Source: Bacillota bacterium (GTDB lineage Bacteria > Bacillota_C > Negativicutes > JAEYSJ01). Taken from it: 41,441 nucleotides of DNA. Shown piece by piece: positions 7,409 through 21,610 of the stretch. Within the stretch, counting starts at the first letter, position 1, and the number at the start of each line of letters is the position of its first letter. The stretch is taken from contig JAEYSJ010000024.1 in NCBI GenBank assembly GCA_023434855.1, positions 1-41,441 of the forward strand, in the 5' to 3' direction. The position numbers and the translations under genes were made by a program. A model generated the notes under the pieces. It saw nothing but the letters and a program-made list of their open reading frames with translations. It searched no databases and was not told where the DNA came from.

Positions 7409-8440
7409 TTGGAAAATACATTACCAGCTATTCAATTAGGTCAGAAAGTATTGACCGGCGGTCGGCTTACAATGGAAGAGTCGTTGGTACTGGCTGCGAT
7501 GCCTGACAATGATTTACCATTACTGCTGGCTATAGCTGATAAAATTCGGCAAACATTTGTCGGAAATGCTGTTGATTTATGCTCTATAATTAATGGCCGC
7601 TCAGGCATGTGTTCAGAGAATTGTGCTTTTTGTGCGCAATCGACGTATCATAAGGCTGAAATTCAAGTATATCCGCTTATGAGCGAAGATGCGATAATAG
7701 CAGCGGCTAAGGAAGCCGAAGCAGGTGGGGCATTGCGTTTTGCTATTGTCACCAGCGGCCGGGGTATGGAACAGGACCGGGAATTTCCCCAAATATTAAA
7801 CGCGTTGCGGCGTATTAAAAAGGAAACATGCTTACGAGTTTGTTGTTCGTTAGGGACACTGTCGCTGGAAAATGCTCTGGCAATCAAGGAAGCGGGGGTT
7901 TCGCGCTATCATCATAATCTCGAAACCTGCCGCAGCTATTATTCTGCTATTTGTACCACCCATTCCTATGATGACCGGGTAAAAACCATTAAGGCTGCAA
8001 AAGAGGCCGGACTGGAAATTTGTGCCGGTGGCATTATAGGTTTGGGCGAAAGCATGAAACAACGTCTCCAGATGGCTTTTGAATTAAGAGAATTACAAGT
8101 TGATTCAGTACCGCTGAATATCCTTAATCCTATTAAGGGCACAGGCCTGGCCAATCAGCCACCGCTGCCACCGATGGAGATATTAAAAACATTTGCGTTA
8201 TTTCGTTTTATTCTGCCTGATCGAGGGTTGCGTACCGCCGGCGGACGGGAAGTAAATTTGCGGGATCTGCAGGCGATGGCGCTGAAAAGCGGTATTAACG
8301 GCATGATGATTGGCGGATATCTGACAACAGGCGGCCGTGATTGTGATAAAGATTTACAGATGATTCGTGACTTGGGATTACAGCCTCTTTCTGCCTGTGA
8401 GGTAAACCCCCATGTCTATCCGGATACGCTGGATAACTGA
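7409..8440 (+). CDS. bioB: Biotin synthase
   Basis: BioB inserts sulfur into dethiobiotin, the last step of biotin synthesis, using radical SAM chemistry and an auxiliary iron-sulfur cluster. The radical-SAM triad CxxxCxxC is at Cys68, Cys72 and Cys75 (MCSENCAFC). The YHHNLET motif and the GGREVN segment with its cluster-ligand Arg near the C-terminus are also seen. Length (343 residues) is normal. The start is TTG at 7409 with GAGGAG upstream. It is the first gene of the bioB-W-F-D-A operon and lies directly after the BirA operator, so it should be repressed when biotin is plentiful. Confidence 0.97.
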   Translation: MENTLPAIQLGQKVLTGGRLTMEESLVLAAMPDNDLPLLLAIADKIRQTFVGNAVDLCSIINGRSGMCSENCAFCAQSTYHKAEIQVYPLMSEDAIIAAAKEAEAGGALRFAIVTSGRGMEQDREFPQILNALRRIKKETCLRVCCSLGTLSLENALAIKEAGVSRYHHNLETCRSYYSAICTTHSYDDRVKTIKAAKEAGLEICAGGIIGLGESMKQRLQMAFELRELQVDSVPLNILNPIKGTGLANQPPLPPMEILKTFALFRFILPDRGLRTAGGREVNLRDLQAMALKSGINGMMIGGYLTTGGRDCDKDLQMIRDLGLQPLSACEVNPHVYPDTLDN

Positions 8441-8521
8441 AACAGGCTTGTTGACGGCTTTTATTACCGCTGACGATTATACTGAAGCGGATTAAGGGAC
8501 AAACGGAAAGGATGCTGACAG

Positions 8522-9288
8522 ATGCTTTACAGCGTTAGGATGCGGGCGGCGCAAGGGGCTGCTCACGAAGACGGCGGCCGGCATATTTCAGGCGCCGAAC
8601 GGCTGGTAAGTCAAAATCAGATCGGAACAATTACCCGGGATATGCTGGAACGGGCTTTTAATCATACCCGGGGGCAGGCGGAGTATATTAATATTTCAAT
8701 AGAGGCCGTTGACCGGGAATCTGTGCAACAGGTGCCGCTGCTGCCTGTAACCATGATTGCCGCTAAAACCATTACGACAAGTCGTGCCGCGGCCCGTGCT
8801 AAGCTTATCTCTGCCGGTGTAACAGCTCAGGCGGTGGAAAATGGCCTAAAGCAACTGCTGGAACTAGAAGACGGTATGCGCGGGGCAATGCTGATTTGTG
8901 CGGAGACCGGAAAGCGCTGTGATACTACCGGTATGCGAGGAATCAGAGTGTCACGCATGGATGTTAGCGATGAATTTGCTTTTAAATGTTGGCTGGAACA
9001 GCAGAAACTTAATAATATCCATACACAGGAAGCGATGGTGCTTGCGGCAAAAGTGGCTTCGGCTCCTGGGATAGTCGCCGAAATATGCTGGTCAGATGAC
9101 CCGGAATATACCACTGGCTATGTCGCTTCGGCACAAGGCTATTTTAGGATAACTAATCTCAAGCCGTTCGGTAGCTCCCAGGGAGGACGCCTGTTTTTTG
9201 TTAGTGCGGGCAGTGATCTTACAATATTAAGGACCTACCTGGAAAAACAGCCGGTTCTTGTTACTGTTCCGGCAGGGGAGGCGAAACA

Positions 9289-9313
<25 letters not shown>
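8522..9313 (+). CDS. bioW: 6-carboxyhexanoate-CoA ligase (pimeloyl-CoA synthetase)
   Basis: BioW activates pimelate to pimeloyl-CoA with ATP and CoA, providing the substrate of BioF. The N-terminus YSVRMRAAQGAAHEDGGRHI and the following ISGAERLV are typical of the family, as are the DTTGMRGIRVSRMD segment and the C-terminal GGRLFFV region. Length, 263 residues, is normal. The ATG has AAAGGA 9 nt upstream. It lies 81 nt after bioB and its 3' end overlaps bioF by 25 nt. The presence of bioW rather than bioC/bioH means that pimelate must be made or taken up by another route. Confidence 0.95.
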
Positions 9314-12582
<3,269 letters not shown>

Positions 12583-12645
12583 AAAGCAACATATATTTAA
12601 TTTCTTTATACAACTCACAAATATATGAATTCCTACATATTTTAG

Positions 12646-12682
12646 CTTAGCTGCGACTAACATTAAAACTACAGCAGCTAAG
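12646..12682. repeat. 9-bp inverted repeat upstream of the serine hydrolase gene
   Basis: Arms cttagctgc (12646-12654) and gcagctaag (12674-12682) are perfect with a 19-nt loop. No T-run follows, so it is more likely an operator or leader hairpin than a terminator. The right arm ends in the AAGGAG of a possible ribosome site. Confidence 0.4.
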
Positions 12683-12737
12683 GAGTGACAACTCTGAAAA
12701 GAGAATTAGTTTTATTTAAACTGACAGATGAGGAACA

Positions 12738-13556
12738 ATGACACGAAAGACGCTATTAGTTCTCGCTCTGTTCTTCTTAATAAACATTTTTGGATATCCG
12801 GATATTTTTAAGAAATGCATTTCAGGACAACCAATTTCTTCATCGGACGTACTGAACGAAATGGAGAGCTTTAACGGTACCATTGGGTTTTACGCGAAGA
12901 ATTTGAAAACAGGCAAGACTATCAGCTTTCAAGAGAATAGGGTTTTTCCGACTGCATCTACAAGCAAGCTAATTGTTGCATTAGCTGTTTATAAATATAT
13001 TTACCCACACGCTTTGGACGAACAAAAAAATCTTTATGACGGTTACATAAAGTCAATGATTGAAATAAGCGATAATGAAGCATTTTACATCCTGCTTAAT
13101 GTCATTGAGGACATTAAACCTGAAGCTTTGCATTACGTTGCCAGAGATTTAGGATTACAACAGACATTGATACATGATGAGGAGGCTTTTCAAATTTATC
13201 AGTATCACAGCGTAACCACTCCGCGCGAGATGGCCACCGTGATGGAACACATATATAAAAGTAAATACATTGACTATTATAAATCCGAAGAACTCAAAAA
13301 TGAACTTGCTAATACTATTTTTAAAGATGAGATACCTAGATATATACGCGGCAAAGTAATGCATAAAGTAGGGGAGCTGGATGCAGTCTTATGTGACGTA
13401 GGGATCGTCGACGATGACAAAAACCAAGTTTTAATCAGCGTTTACACGATAACTCAGGGCCCGCATAACTACGCCAGTGATTTTATTGCCGGAATTTCGG
13501 CAAAAGCGTTTACCGTACTTAAGCACTCAGATGATATTTCCATTTATTTGCCTTAA
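12738..13556 (+). CDS. Class A beta-lactamase-fold serine hydrolase
   Basis: The 272-residue protein begins with a hydrophobic leader (LLVLALFFLINIFGY) and then a beta-lactamase/transpeptidase-like domain. The SxxK motif is Ser74-Thr75-Ser76-Lys77, SDN is at 111-113, and the third box is Lys210-Val211-Gly212, a KVG where KTG is usual. A TTPREMA segment matches the helix after the omega loop. The typical omega-loop Glu of true class A enzymes was not located. It is therefore likely a secreted or lipid-side serine hydrolase of the beta-lactamase-2 family; actual antibiotic resistance is not implied. The ATG has GAGG 5 nt upstream. It is a single gene between the biotin and xanthine dehydrogenase-like operons. 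Confidence 0.75.
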   Translation: MTRKTLLVLALFFLINIFGYPDIFKKCISGQPISSSDVLNEMESFNGTIGFYAKNLKTGKTISFQENRVFPTASTSKLIVALAVYKYIYPHALDEQKNLYDGYIKSMIEISDNEAFYILLNVIEDIKPEALHYVARDLGLQQTLIHDEEAFQIYQYHSVTTPREMATVMEHIYKSKYIDYYKSEELKNELANTIFKDEIPRYIRGKVMHKVGELDAVLCDVGIVDDDKNQVLISVYTITQGPHNYASDFIAGISAKAFTVLKHSDDISIYLP

Positions 13557-13686
13557 AATAAATTATCCTGAAGAAAAGGTTCTTATTCTATCAATTCTTT
13601 AGTATAAATAAAAAGGGTGGGATAGATCTTGTTTTACATGTCGGCAAAACATCTTACAGTCCGAAAACTGAAAAGGGGAATGGATA

Positions 13687-15972
13687 ATGGCAGGGATAGG
13701 AATAAGTATTCCTAAACAAGAAGCCTGGGATAAAGTTACAGGCAGGGCCAAATACAATGATGATACTATTGTACCAGGCATGCTTCATGCTAAGCTGGTA
13801 ACCAGCCCTCATGCCCATGCAAGGATTATCTCCATTGATGCTTCCGGAGCACTGGCCGCCCCTGGGGTCCAAGCTGTTTTAACGGGAAAGGACGTTGCTA
13901 AATTAACTGGTCCGATTATTGAAGACCGGCCGCCTCTGGCCCAGCAGAAGGTAAGATATTTTGGGGAACCCGTAGCAATGGTAGTTGCCAACAGCGAAGC
14001 AGAAGCCACCCAGGCTGCGAAGCTTGTAAAAACTGCCTATAAGCCTCTGCCTGTTGTAAACTCAGTATCCGAGGCATTAACCAAAAACGCCCCGCTAATT
14101 CATCCCAATCTCTATCAATATAACCGCAAAGCTGTAGATGTGTATCCCGAACCAGGAACTAACATCTGCAACCAGGTGAACATCATCAAAGGCGATGTAA
14201 ATAAAGGCTGGACTAGTAGCGACGTTATTATTGAAGCCAGTTTTCCCCTCCCAAAATCGGATCATATAGCTATGGAAGTTAGAAATGCCAAAGCAAAGAT
14301 TCTTCCCAGCGGTCAGGTGATTATATACACTTCAACACAATCCCCGTATGAGGTTCAAAGCAGCATTAGCCGGTATGCCAACATTGATGAATCCAAGGTC
14401 ACGGTTAAGACTCCCCTTGTCGGAGGTGGCTTTGGCGGTAAGGATTCTGTTCAGCTGGAATTTCTCGCCTTTATGGCCTCACAGGTCGTCAATGGACAGT
14501 TAGTGAGGATCACCAATACCCGTGAAGAGGATATTTACTTATCGCCCAGCCGGGAAGGATTGGAATGCCGGCTTAAGCTTGGTGCTGCAAAAGACGGAAC
14601 TTTTCAAGCAATTGCCGCAACCTATCACCTCGATACGGGTGCTTATGCCGATCTCGGCCCGCGGCTGACCAAAGCAATGGCTGTGGATTCCACCGGGCCG
14701 TATCACTTTGAGCATATATGGTGCCAAGCGCTTTGCGTATATACCAACCATGGATATTCCACAGCTTTTCGCGGCTTTAGCCACGCAAATTTGACTTTTT
14801 GCATTGAAAGAGCCATAGATAAAATGGCGCTGGCTCTCCGGATGGACCCTTTGGACCTTAGGATAAAAAATGCTATTTCCCCCGGGCATACTTCTCCTAC
14901 CCGTGTCAAGATAACGTCTAATAACACCGGAAATCTGGGGGAGTGCCTGAAAAGGTTAAAAAAACTGATAAACTGGGAGGAAGGGGTTAGAAGAGTAACC
15001 AGCAATGGACTGGTCATTGCTAAAGGAATGGCTTGTTTATGGAAGACCTCCAATTCCCCACCAACGGCCTCGTCGGGAGCTATTTTGACGTTTAACGGAG
15101 ACGGCAGCTTGAATCTAAACTGCGGTGCGGTAGAAATCGGACCTGGTATGAAGACAACACTAGCTCAAATAGCAGCAGAAAGATTGAAAATGGATATACA
15201 CCGCATTCATGTATTTATGGAAGTCGATACCCGGGTCAGTCCAGAACATTGGAAGACGGTGGCCAGTATGACCACTTATCTCGCAGGCAATGCTGTGCTG
15301 ATTGCTGCCGCAGACCTGTTAACCAAACTGCGTGCTGCTGCAGCAGGCGTTTTAGGATGTTCACCGGAAGAACTTGAAGTGGCTAAGGAATTGGTTTATA
15401 ACCCGGATAATCCTAATATGTTTATTCATTTTAAAGACATTGCCCATAGCTTAATCGGCAGTGGCAGTTTCACCGTTCCTGGTCTTACCTTGCTTGACCC
15501 AATTACCGGAGCCGGCAAGCCTGGGCCATACTGGACGGTTGGCGCTCAGGCCGTAGAGGTTGAATTTAATAGGGAAGATTTCTCTTACCGTATCAGAAAG
15601 GCTGCAACGGTATTGGATGCCGGCAAGCTCATCAATCCCAAATCTGCGGAAGGGCAGATTAGAGGGGGAATGTGTATGGGGTTAGGATTGGGAAGCCGGG
15701 AAAGTTTTCGGTATAATAATAACAGTGTACTAACAAATACTCGCTTACGAGTATATAAAGTAATGTACTCTGGTGAAACGCCGGAGTATGTAGTGGATTT
15801 TATAGAAACTCCTCAGCCGGGAGCTCCTTATGGCGCGCGTGGCTTAGGGGAACACGGCATTATTGGCATTCCGGCTGCTTTGGCCAATGCTTTATCAGTA
15901 GCAGCAAATCTGGAATTGGATTTTTTACCGCTGGTACCTGAAGCAATTTGGCGGACGGCAATGGGGGGATAG
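13687..15972 (+). CDS. Xanthine dehydrogenase family, molybdopterin-binding subunit
   Basis: This 761-residue large subunit belongs to the molybdenum hydroxylases. It starts with the a/b hammerhead motif WDKVTGRAKYNDD, then the molybdopterin-contact GGGFGGKD (about residues 246-253), an FRGF motif near residue 360 that holds the substrate Arg of purine-type enzymes, QIRGGMCMGLG, and the catalytic Glu in GARGLGEHG (about 722). Substrate is not certain; the FRGF motif leans toward a purine or related heterocycle. It is the first gene of a large-medium-small subunit operon, 2 nt before the next gene. No maturation factor gene is in the window. Confidence 0.88.
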   Translation: MAGIGISIPKQEAWDKVTGRAKYNDDTIVPGMLHAKLVTSPHAHARIISIDASGALAAPGVQAVLTGKDVAKLTGPIIEDRPPLAQQKVRYFGEPVAMVVANSEAEATQAAKLVKTAYKPLPVVNSVSEALTKNAPLIHPNLYQYNRKAVDVYPEPGTNICNQVNIIKGDVNKGWTSSDVIIEASFPLPKSDHIAMEVRNAKAKILPSGQVIIYTSTQSPYEVQSSISRYANIDESKVTVKTPLVGGGFGGKDSVQLEFLAFMASQVVNGQLVRITNTREEDIYLSPSREGLECRLKLGAAKDGTFQAIAATYHLDTGAYADLGPRLTKAMAVDSTGPYHFEHIWCQALCVYTNHGYSTAFRGFSHANLTFCIERAIDKMALALRMDPLDLRIKNAISPGHTSPTRVKITSNNTGNLGECLKRLKKLINWEEGVRRVTSNGLVIAKGMACLWKTSNSPPTASSGAILTFNGDGSLNLNCGAVEIGPGMKTTLAQIAAERLKMDIHRIHVFMEVDTRVSPEHWKTVASMTTYLAGNAVLIAAADLLTKLRAAAAGVLGCSPEELEVAKELVYNPDNPNMFIHFKDIAHSLIGSGSFTVPGLTLLDPITGAGKPGPYWTVGAQAVEVEFNREDFSYRIRKAATVLDAGKLINPKSAEGQIRGGMCMGLGLGSRESFRYNNNSVLTNTRLRVYKVMYSGETPEYVVDFIETPQPGAPYGARGLGEHGIIGIPAALANALSVAANLELDFLPLVPEAIWRTAMGG

Positions 15973-15973
15973 A

Positions 15974-16816
15974 ATGATACCCTTTGATTTTGATTACTAT
16001 CGGCCTGATACCTTAGAAGAGGCAGTCCAATTATTCTTCTATTTGGAACGCCGCGGAAAATCCCCCTTATATTTTGGCGGCGGAACGGAGATTATTACCT
16101 TTGCCAGATCCCAAAGCATTCATACACAAGCGGTCATTGACCTTAAGGCTATTCCCCAGTGTCAAGAGGTAGGATTCTCAGATAATTATTTGGTGCTCGG
16201 CGCCTGCGTCTCTTTAACAAGAATAGCAGATTTCCAATCGTTTTCCTTGCTCGGAAAGGCTTGCAAAGGAATTGCCGATCATACTGCGCAAGGCAAAATT
16301 AGCCTGGGTGGCAACATATGCGGTAAAATTATCTATCATGAAGCGCTCTTGCCTTTGTTGGTAACAAATAGCCTGGCCGTCATAGCAGGGGAACATGGAC
16401 AGCGCCAGATTCCGATTGAGAAGGTTTTTCATCGTCAGCTGCTCCTTAATAAAGGGGAATGTATCGTTCAATTCCTTGTCGAGAAAGATTATCTCTCCTT
16501 GCCAAATGCGCATGTGAAAAAGACCAGGAGTGCCAAAATTGACTATCCTTTGCTTTCCTTGGCTGCCATTAGGAAAGATGAACAAATTAGATTTGCCGTA
16601 AGCGGCGTCTGTTCTTTCCCGTTTCGTTCTGCAATAATGGAAGATTATCTAAATGAAGAGGGCATACCTTATGAGTACAGGGTGAAGAATGCGTTGGACC
16701 ACCTTCCGGCGCCCCTCTTAGACAATGCTTCCGGAAAACCTGATTACAGGAGATTTGTTCTTTTCACCACGCTGCTTCATATGCTAAAAAACCAATACGA
16801 GGTGTACCATGTTTAA
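15974..16816 (+). CDS. Xanthine dehydrogenase family, FAD-binding subunit
   Basis: The 280-residue protein is the flavin subunit. It opens with the family FDYYRPDTLEEAVQLF, has the first FAD motif as GGGTEIITFA (about residues 35-44), and the second as SLGGNICGKIIYHEALLPLL (about 112-131). The latter lacks the usual NxxxASPxxD sequence and has a YHEALLP form instead. Electrons should pass from the molybdenum site through the [2Fe-2S] subunit to FAD. It begins 1 nt after the stop of the large subunit and overlaps the small subunit by 8 nt, so the three are co-translated. Confidence 0.85.
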   Translation: MIPFDFDYYRPDTLEEAVQLFFYLERRGKSPLYFGGGTEIITFARSQSIHTQAVIDLKAIPQCQEVGFSDNYLVLGACVSLTRIADFQSFSLLGKACKGIADHTAQGKISLGGNICGKIIYHEALLPLLVTNSLAVIAGEHGQRQIPIEKVFHRQLLLNKGECIVQFLVEKDYLSLPNAHVKKTRSAKIDYPLLSLAAIRKDEQIRFAVSGVCSFPFRSAIMEDYLNEEGIPYEYRVKNALDHLPAPLLDNASGKPDYRRFVLFTTLLHMLKNQYEVYHV

Positions 16817-17279
16817 AATGGCAGGCAAAGGGGTAATTGATTTGTATGTAAATGACATATTATATAGCGTTACAGTTCGGGCAGCGGATACGTTGTTAAT
16901 TGTTTTACGGGAACAACTTGGACTGACTGGGGCAAAGCCGGGTTGTGAAAACGGAGATTGCGGCGCCTGTACCGTTCTTATTGACGGGTGGCCCATGAAA
17001 TCCTGTCTAATGTTAGCCATTGAAGCAGTTGGCCATCAGATTACTACGATAGAAGGATTGAAAAATACGCCGTCGCAAAAAGCCTTCATCGAGCATTGGG
17101 CCTTTCAATGCGGTTACTGTACCCCCGGCTTTATCATGGTTTGCCATGCACTTTCCAAAATCCAGCCTCATGCCGATGAGCATATTATCGTAGAATGGCT
17201 CCAAGCCAATATTTGCAGATGTACCAGTTTAGAGGAGATCAAACAGGCTGCCAGATCAATATTAGAGCCAACAATGTAG
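16809..17279 (+). CDS. Xanthine dehydrogenase family, [2Fe-2S] subunit
   Basis: The 156-residue protein holds two [2Fe-2S] clusters. The plant-ferredoxin-type N-terminal cluster uses Cys46, Cys51, Cys54 and Cys66 (CENGDCGAC ... C), and the C-terminal helical-domain cluster uses Cys101, Cys104, Cys136 and Cys138 (CGYC, CRC). It carries electrons between the molybdenum and FAD subunits. The ATG at 16809 is supported by GAGGTG 4 nt upstream, inside the end of the FAD subunit gene. It is the last gene of the operon; a terminator shared with gyrB follows. Confidence 0.92.
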   Translation: MFKMAGKGVIDLYVNDILYSVTVRAADTLLIVLREQLGLTGAKPGCENGDCGACTVLIDGWPMKSCLMLAIEAVGHQITTIEGLKNTPSQKAFIEHWAFQCGYCTPGFIMVCHALSKIQPHADEHIIVEWLQANICRCTSLEEIKQAARSILEPTM

Positions 17280-17367
17280 GACCCAGTTTTAAATAAAAGT
17301 AGAAAGTTTAAGGTTTTCACACTGTTTGTACAATACTAATTTCAGTTCAGAGAGATAAGGAAGTAAA

Positions 17368-17420
17368 CAAAAAAACCTAGAATTCCACATATAATTTGCG
17401 GAATTCTAGGTTTCTTATGG
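17368..17420. terminator. Bidirectional terminator between the Mo-hydroxylase operon and gyrB
   Basis: Arms 17373-17386 (aaacctagaattcc) and 17400-17413 (ggaattctaggttt) form a perfect 14-bp stem. T residues follow on both strands, so it can end transcripts from both convergent operons. Confidence 0.85.
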
Positions 17421-17451
17421 TTTATGTCCCATAAAAATTACAAATCTCGCT

Positions 17452-19368
<1,917 letters not shown>

Positions 19369-19384
19369 TTACCCCCAAACCTAC

Positions 19385-19645
19385 TTAATCCTCTTCATCC
19401 TCATCTTCAGGTATATTACCGGCCCGTTTTTTCAAAGTCATTGAAGATATTGCTGATAAGTATACCTTTTTATCTGTAACAACAAAACTTTTAGCATTAT
19501 TTTCGGAAATATCTACTACTTTTTTATCACTGCGCATATTTTTAATAAAATCATTATTAATCTGAGATTTAGAAGATTTTAAATCATGAATGGCAATTAC
19601 ATTTTTTAAGGGAATTACCGTATCAGCGCCGAGGTGAAGAAACAT
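19385..19645 (-). CDS. remB: Extracellular matrix regulatory protein RemB family (DUF370)
   Basis: This 86-residue protein matches the YaaB/RemB family found between recF and gyrB in Firmicutes. It begins MFLHLGADTVIPLKNVIAI, with the family's VVDISENNAKSFVVTDKKVYLS segment in the middle. In Bacillus subtilis RemA and RemB promote matrix and osmoprotection gene expression; that role here is by homology. The ATG has GGAGG 7 nt upstream and overlaps the upstream DUF721 gene by 23 nt. Confidence 0.88.
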   Translation of the reverse strand: MFLHLGADTVIPLKNVIAIHDLKSSKSQINNDFIKNMRSDKKVVDISENNAKSFVVTDKKVYLSAISSMTLKKRAGNIPEDEDEED

Positions 19646-20480
19646 ATTTTTTCCTCCTGATTTTTTCCAAAGTCTTTTGTAATATTTCTTCGGTAATATT
19701 CTCAGGTGTGAGACAAGTTGTCAACATAGCCAAAGTGGTTGCTTGAACTTTGTCAATTTGTCCACCGCAAATATTGAATTCATATGATAGCCGAGCGGTT
19801 AAATCCTGTTTGGCCTGGTCATATTCGTCAGGTGTACAGCTTAAATATTTGCTTAAATCACGATATTTTAGCCATGGTGCTTCAATAAGCATCTTTCTAA
19901 TTTTATCGATAGTTTGGTGCTTTTGGTTAATACCGCAGATAGTGCAATATTTTTGTCCGGGAGGACACAGAATAGAACAAATTGCGCATTTATGCCATTC
20001 CTGGGACTTTTGCATTTTTTTTAATACAAAATCTTTTTGTTTTATTTTCTTTATTTTTTCGCGTAGCTTATCATCCTGTACATTATTAACAATATTATGA
20101 GCCTCGATCATTTCCTCCTGGCTTAATGAGACAGATAATTTTTTGTTTGTCGCAGCTTCTCCATCTATATTATCTTCTTCATTCTGGTAATTTTTTAAAT
20201 ATCCTGCCTGAAATCTAATATCATTGATTAGTTTTTCTCCAATAAAGTCATTTACTTTGCTGATAATGCTTTCTTTGAGCATTAGTAAATGATGAGACCA
20301 TACCGAATTACTGACTGCCAATAGCATTACCCCTCGTTCTATTTTTACTGGGTGAGAGCGGGCAGCTATTTCTCCTCCTACTATCTTTTTCCAGTGAAAT
20401 ACAACTGACTGAGCATTATATTTTTTCCTGATACCTAATGCTCCTAAAGCGGCCGAAAGTAGATTATTCATACTATCCAT
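19623..20480 (-). CDS. DciA-like DUF721 protein with zinc-ribbon extension
   Basis: The N-terminal 95 residues match DUF721, the DciA family linked to loading of the replicative helicase: VFHWKKIVGGEIAARSHP, then VSNSVWSHHLLMLKE. After a charged linker there is a C4 zinc-ribbon-like motif with Cys165, Cys168, Cys179 and Cys182, and a further helical region to residue 285. The extension makes the protein about twice the usual DUF721 length. A GTG three codons earlier would overlap the recF stop; the ATG at 20480, 8 nt after GGAG, is preferred. The position between recF and remB is the normal one for this gene in Firmicutes. Confidence 0.78.
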   Translation of the reverse strand: MDSMNNLLSAALGALGIRKKYNAQSVVFHWKKIVGGEIAARSHPVKIERGVMLLAVSNSVWSHHLLMLKESIISKVNDFIGEKLINDIRFQAGYLKNYQNEEDNIDGEAATNKKLSVSLSQEEMIEAHNIVNNVQDDKLREKIKKIKQKDFVLKKMQKSQEWHKCAICSILCPPGQKYCTICGINQKHQTIDKIRKMLIEAPWLKYRDLSKYLSCTPDEYDQAKQDLTARLSYEFNICGGQIDKVQATTLAMLTTCLTPENITEEILQKTLEKIRRKKYVSSPRR

Positions 20481-20482
20481 AT

Positions 20483-21601
20483 TTACCACTCCGTTACTGT
20501 ACCGTTAATTACCCTATAATATTTACCAATTTTTATATTGGGAAAATATTTTTCATCAGTAGCGGTAATAAAAGTCTGAATTCTGTCTTTAATAAATGTT
20601 AATAACTGTTCGCGCCTCACAGCATCTAACTCACTCATTACATCATCCAATAATAAAATTGGATATTCACCTGTTTCGGATTTTATAAACTCCAGTTCTG
20701 CCAGTTTTAAGGCCAATACCCCGGTGCGCTGCTGGCCCTGTGATCCAAAATTTCTTAGATTAACCCCATTTACCGTCAATATTATATCGTCACGATGGGG
20801 GCCGATACCAGTACTGCCACGCAGAATATCATTATTTCTTAGAATAGCAATTTTCTGGCGATACCAGTTTACTGGATCATCAGGATCCGGCTGTCCCTCC
20901 TCCAAACCATTCCAAGCGTAATTTATTGTTAAATTTTCTTTATTGGCAGTAATTTTGCGTTGCATTAAATTAGCCAACATTGCCAGCTTTTTTAGAGCAT
21001 CCTGTCTTTTAGCGACAACTATGGCGGCAGATTTAGCCAATTGTTCATCCCAGGTTTCCAGTAAATCAGCCTTTGCTTTATAATCGCGAATTTTTTTCAG
21101 CAAATTGTTACGCTGAGAAACAATACGGTTATATTCCAGCAATTTACGATAATAGGACGGGTTTGCCTGAGATATTTCCATATCAAGAAATTGCCGGCGC
21201 CCAGCTGGCGGCCCTTTGATTAACAACAAATCTTCAGGCGAAAATAGCACAGCATTAAGAGCCCCTATTACTTCCCGGGGTTTAATTATGTGTCCGTTAT
21301 ATATTATTTCCTTATTATGGCTATTATTATGACTAATTATTAATTTAAAAGTCAAACTATTTTCTATATCAATACGGGAAAATTTTATATCAATATTGCA
21401 GGATCGCTCCTGCCAGCGAACTATATCATTCTCGAATGCTGTGCGGTGAGAACGTCCCATAGCACCATAATACAATGCTTCCAAAATGTTTGTTTTTCCC
21501 TGGGCATTATCTCCGATGAAAATATTAACATTATGGGTAAACTCAATATTTAGATTAGGATAATTACGAAAATTGTGTAATATTAGCTTATTTACCCGCA
21601 T
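20483..21601 (-). CDS. recF: DNA replication and repair protein RecF
   Basis: RecF is an SMC-like ATPase that helps RecA load at gaps. The 372 residues show Walker A GDNAQGKTN near residue 30, an ABC signature in the FGSQGQQRTGVLALKLAE stretch, and Walker B ILLLDDVMSELD. The start ATG is 5 nt after AGGTG and 9 nt after the S4-domain gene. It is part of the dnaA cluster. Confidence 0.96.
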   Translation of the reverse strand: MRVNKLILHNFRNYPNLNIEFTHNVNIFIGDNAQGKTNILEALYYGAMGRSHRTAFENDIVRWQERSCNIDIKFSRIDIENSLTFKLIISHNNSHNKEIIYNGHIIKPREVIGALNAVLFSPEDLLLIKGPPAGRRQFLDMEISQANPSYYRKLLEYNRIVSQRNNLLKKIRDYKAKADLLETWDEQLAKSAAIVVAKRQDALKKLAMLANLMQRKITANKENLTINYAWNGLEEGQPDPDDPVNWYRQKIAILRNNDILRGSTGIGPHRDDIILTVNGVNLRNFGSQGQQRTGVLALKLAELEFIKSETGEYPILLLDDVMSELDAVRREQLLTFIKDRIQTFITATDEKYFPNIKIGKYYRVINGTVTEW

Positions 21602-21610
21602 ATCGACACC

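Noticed and set aside
12694..12741. Possible 15-residue leader peptide starting at CTG, overlapping the serine hydrolase ATG
   Set aside because: AAGGAG is well placed, but a CTG start is rare and the hydrolase gene has its own ribosome site.
13629..13762. Short frame (TTG or ATG start, containing SAKHLTVRKLKRGMDN) overlapping the start of the Mo-hydroxylase gene
   Set aside because: No good ribosome site, and the large-subunit start at 13687 matches the family N-terminus.
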